Source of the DNA: JAQBQB01 sp963757185
Lineage (GTDB): Bacteria; Gemmatimonadota; Gemmatimonadetes; Gemmatimonadales; Gemmatimonadaceae
Assembly: GCA_963757185.1 (NCBI GenBank)
Contig: CAVWQI010000008.1
Span: forward strand, 620,001-684,000
Length of the DNA: 64,000 nucleotides
Direction: 5' to 3'
Shown here: positions 61,801-64,000 of the stretch, piece by piece
How positions within the stretch are numbered: the stretch's first letter is position 1
How the letters are laid out: the number at the start of each line of letters is the position of its first letter
Made by a program: the position numbers and the translations under genes
Notes under the pieces: generated by a model
Seen by the model: only the letters and a program-made list of their open reading frames with translations
What the model was told of the DNA's origin: nothing
Databases searched by the model: none

Positions 61801-64000
61801 ATGGCCGACTCGCTAGATCGCTTGCGCGAGGGTCTCGCTGGCAAATACCGGATCGAACGCGAGCTCGGTCGCGGCGGCATGGCCACGGTCTATCTCGCCG
61901 TCGACGACCATCATGATCGGTCCGTCGCGCTCAAGGTCCTGCATCCCGGACCTCGCCGCGACGATCGGCGTCCGAGCGGTTCGAGCGCGAGATCAAGCTC
62001 GCGGCCAAGCTCCAGCATCCGCACATCCTGAGCGTCTACGACTCGGGCGACGCGGGCGGGTTGCTCTGGTATACGATGCCGTTCGTGCGAGGGCGAGTCG
62101 CTGCGCGATCGCATGACGCGCGAAGGGCAGCTGCCCATTCCTGACGCGATGCGGATCGCGCGCGAGTCGGCGCTGGCGCTCGACTACGCGCATCGCAATG
62201 GCGTCGTCCACCGCGACATCAAGCCCGAGAACATCCTGCTGAGCGACGGCCAGGCGATCGTGGCCGATTTCGGGATCGCGCGGGCCGTCGCCGACGAGCA
62301 CGGCCTCACGCAAACCGGGATGGCGATCGGCACGCCGGGGTACATGAGCCCCGAGCAGGCGACGGGCGAACGCGTGATCGACGCGCGCACCGACATCTAC
62401 GCGCTCGGCTGCGTGCTGTACGAGATGATCGCCGGCGAGCCGCCGATCACGGGGCCGAACGCGCAGTCGATCATCGCGCGCAAAATGACCGAGACGCCCC
62501 GCGCGCTGACGACCATTCGCAACACGGTGCCGCCGACGCTGTCACACCTCGTCGACACGATGGTCGCGCGCTCGGCAGCGGATCGCCCGGCGTCCGCCAA
62601 GGCGGTGGCGACGACACTCGAGGAGATCACGGCGAGCGGGGCGACGGGCTCTGTGGTCGCCGCGCGATCGCCCGTCGGATCGCGACGTTCGATCTGGATC
62701 GGTGTCGCCGCCGCGCTCGTACTTGTCGCGGGTGGGGGCGCGTTCGCGTGGCGGCGGATGCACGCCGTGCACGAAGGCAGTTTCCGTATCGCCGTCCTGC
62801 CGTTCGAGAACGAGGGCACGGCGGCCGACGACTATTTCGCCGACGGCATGACCGACGAGGTCCGCAGCAGACTGTCGGCTGTGCCGGGCCTTCAGGTCAC
62901 CGCGCGGACGAGCACGCGGCAGTACAAGAAAACGACCAAGAACCCGCACGACATCGGGCGCGAGTTATCCGTCGATTATTTGCTCACCGGCACGGTGCGC
63001 TGGAGCAAGGGCAACGGGCCCGATCGGGTACGCGTCATGCCGGAGCTCGTGCAAGTCTCGAACAGCCAGTCCAAGTGGTCGGTGGCGTTCGATACGGTGA
63101 TGTCGGACGTGTTCGCGGTGCAGGCCGCGATCGCGTCGCACGTCGCCCAGAATCTGACCGGCGCGCTCGCGCCGCCGACGCAACAGCGGCTCGCGTCTCG
63201 GCCGACGCAGAACCTCGAGGCGTACGACGAGTTCCTGAAGGGCGAGCAGATCACGTCGAACGTCGGAACCGGCGACTCGAAGGTGCTCAACGCCGGGATC
63301 CCGCACTACGAGCGAGCGGTCCAACTCGATTCGAATTTCCTCGAGGCGTGGGCGCAGCTCGCGCGCGCGCTGGCCTACAACAACAACGCCGGGCCCACGG
63401 TCGAAGCGGTCGAACGAAACAGGGTCGCGGCCGAGCGGGCGCTTGATGCTCGGCCCGAATCGCGCCGAGGGCCATCTCGCGATGGCGCAGTACCTCCGCG
63501 ACGTGAAGCTCGACTACGAGGGCGCGCGAACGCACTACGACGCGGGGCTGAAGGTCGACCCGAACAACACGGACCTGCTCATCGGCGAAGCGGGCGTCGA
63601 CGCCATCCTCGGCCGGTTCGACGACGCGTTCGCCCGCGCACAGCAGGCGGCAAAGCTCGATCCGCGATCGGTGGCGTCGATGCGTCGCGTGCCCGCGCTG
63701 CTGCACGCGATCTGCGTCGCTATCCCGAGGAGTTGGCGGCATGGGACCGCGCTCTCGCTCTCGCGCCGGACAATCTTGGGATGATCCAGGGGAAGGCGTT
63801 CGCGTATCTGTCGCTTGGTGAGCTCGACAGCGTTCACGCGCTCGTCGCCCAAAAATTGAAGACGGGGGTCGACACCACGGCGCTGCTCGTCCGCTTTGCG
63901 CTGTATCAGGAGACGATGTGGACGCTGCCGTCGGAGCTGTGGCCCAAGATCGTCAAGCTCACGCCCAAGGACTTCGACAACGACCGCGGGCACTGGGGGC
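61801..64000 (+). CDS. Ser/Thr protein kinase with TPR tail, partial and frame-broken
   Basis: A Hanks-type kinase: glycine loop ELGRGGMATVY, VAIK Lys in VALKVLHP, catalytic loop VVHRDIKPENILL, DFG in VADFGIARA and the APE-like GTPGYMSPEQATGE. A TM segment (IWIGVAAALVLVAGGGAFAW) follows, then the extracytoplasmic FRIAVLPFENEGTAADDYFA domain of the kinase-TPR class and TPR repeats to the window edge. Frame breaks are needed near 61948, 61970, 62087, 63440 and 63700; protein similarity resumes correctly after each. The middle part (62092-63440) is a single open frame. The gene continues past the window. It would signal through phosphorylation, with a PP2C phosphatase at 32.4 kb as possible antagonist. 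Confidence 0.85.

Overview
The window is GC-rich chromosomal DNA from a free-living Gram-negative bacterium. Gene content points to Gemmatimonadota or a close relative: an ADOP-type MacB permease, a sortilin/VPS10-like Asp-box protein, a Ser/Thr kinase with a TPR tail, an ABC-2 permease with a GldG-like part, and several secreted proteins of unknown function. This placement is inference from family content, not from a marker gene. I saw no rRNA, tRNA, CRISPR array, transposase or phage gene.

Layout. 1-5.5 kb: the start of a large methylase-like protein, a GT2 glycosyltransferase overlapping an SDF-family symporter, a Gly/Ser-rich protein with a strong terminator, then an LD-carboxypeptidase / rhodanese / NUDIX run. 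5.8-12.8 kb: a TonB-dependent receptor behind a two-component system, divergent from an ABC-2 exporter pair. 12.9-16.3 kb: two small secreted proteins, a glyoxalase-fold gene divergent from a MarR regulator with two matching operators between them, and an alpha/beta hydrolase. 16.3-18.9 kb: an mntH / usp / mntR manganese operon. 18.9-23.7 kb: a glycine-zipper protein, then DUF72, a membrane protein, a His-rich cupredoxin-like protein and SURF1 in overlapping order. 23.9-33.4 kb: acyl-CoA dehydrogenase, acetylxylan-esterase-like hydrolase, VPS10-like protein, amidohydrolase and PP2C phosphatase. 33.4-43.9 kb: a DUF2442-DUF4160 fusion, a decayed DUF418 gene, a 2-oxoacid:ferredoxin oxidoreductase with a GltD-like partner, UvrA and a nucleotidyltransferase. 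44-53.7 kb: ADOP permease, an ABC exporter pair, lipoprotein, amidase, an unusual multicopper oxidase and a VapBC module. 53.7-64 kb: a frame-broken amidase, a GxxExxY nuclease-like gene, a lipoprotein, a large repeat-built surface protein, a SixA-like phosphatase and a Ser/Thr kinase that runs off the end.

The most interesting signal is a dispersed, nested palindromic repeat built from the unit CGCAGAT. Full copies lie at 5597-5717, 25819-25950 and 55500-55613, with degenerate pieces at 30838-30858 and 56163-56181. The third copy encodes the last codons and the stop of the GxxExxY gene, whose product carries a PD-(D/E)xK-like D...ExK signature. This resembles a repeat/nuclease partnership in the style of REP elements and RAYT, and is the best candidate here for an undescribed system.

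Single-base frameshifts break several otherwise well-conserved genes (ADOP, ABC ATPase and permease at 46-48 kb, amidase at 53.7-55.4 kb, surface protein at 58.7 and 59.4 kb, kinase at 61.9-63.7 kb). Protein motifs continue intact across the breaks, so many are probably sequence errors. The DUF418 gene looks more like real decay because it also carries a TGG-to-TGA type nonsense codon.
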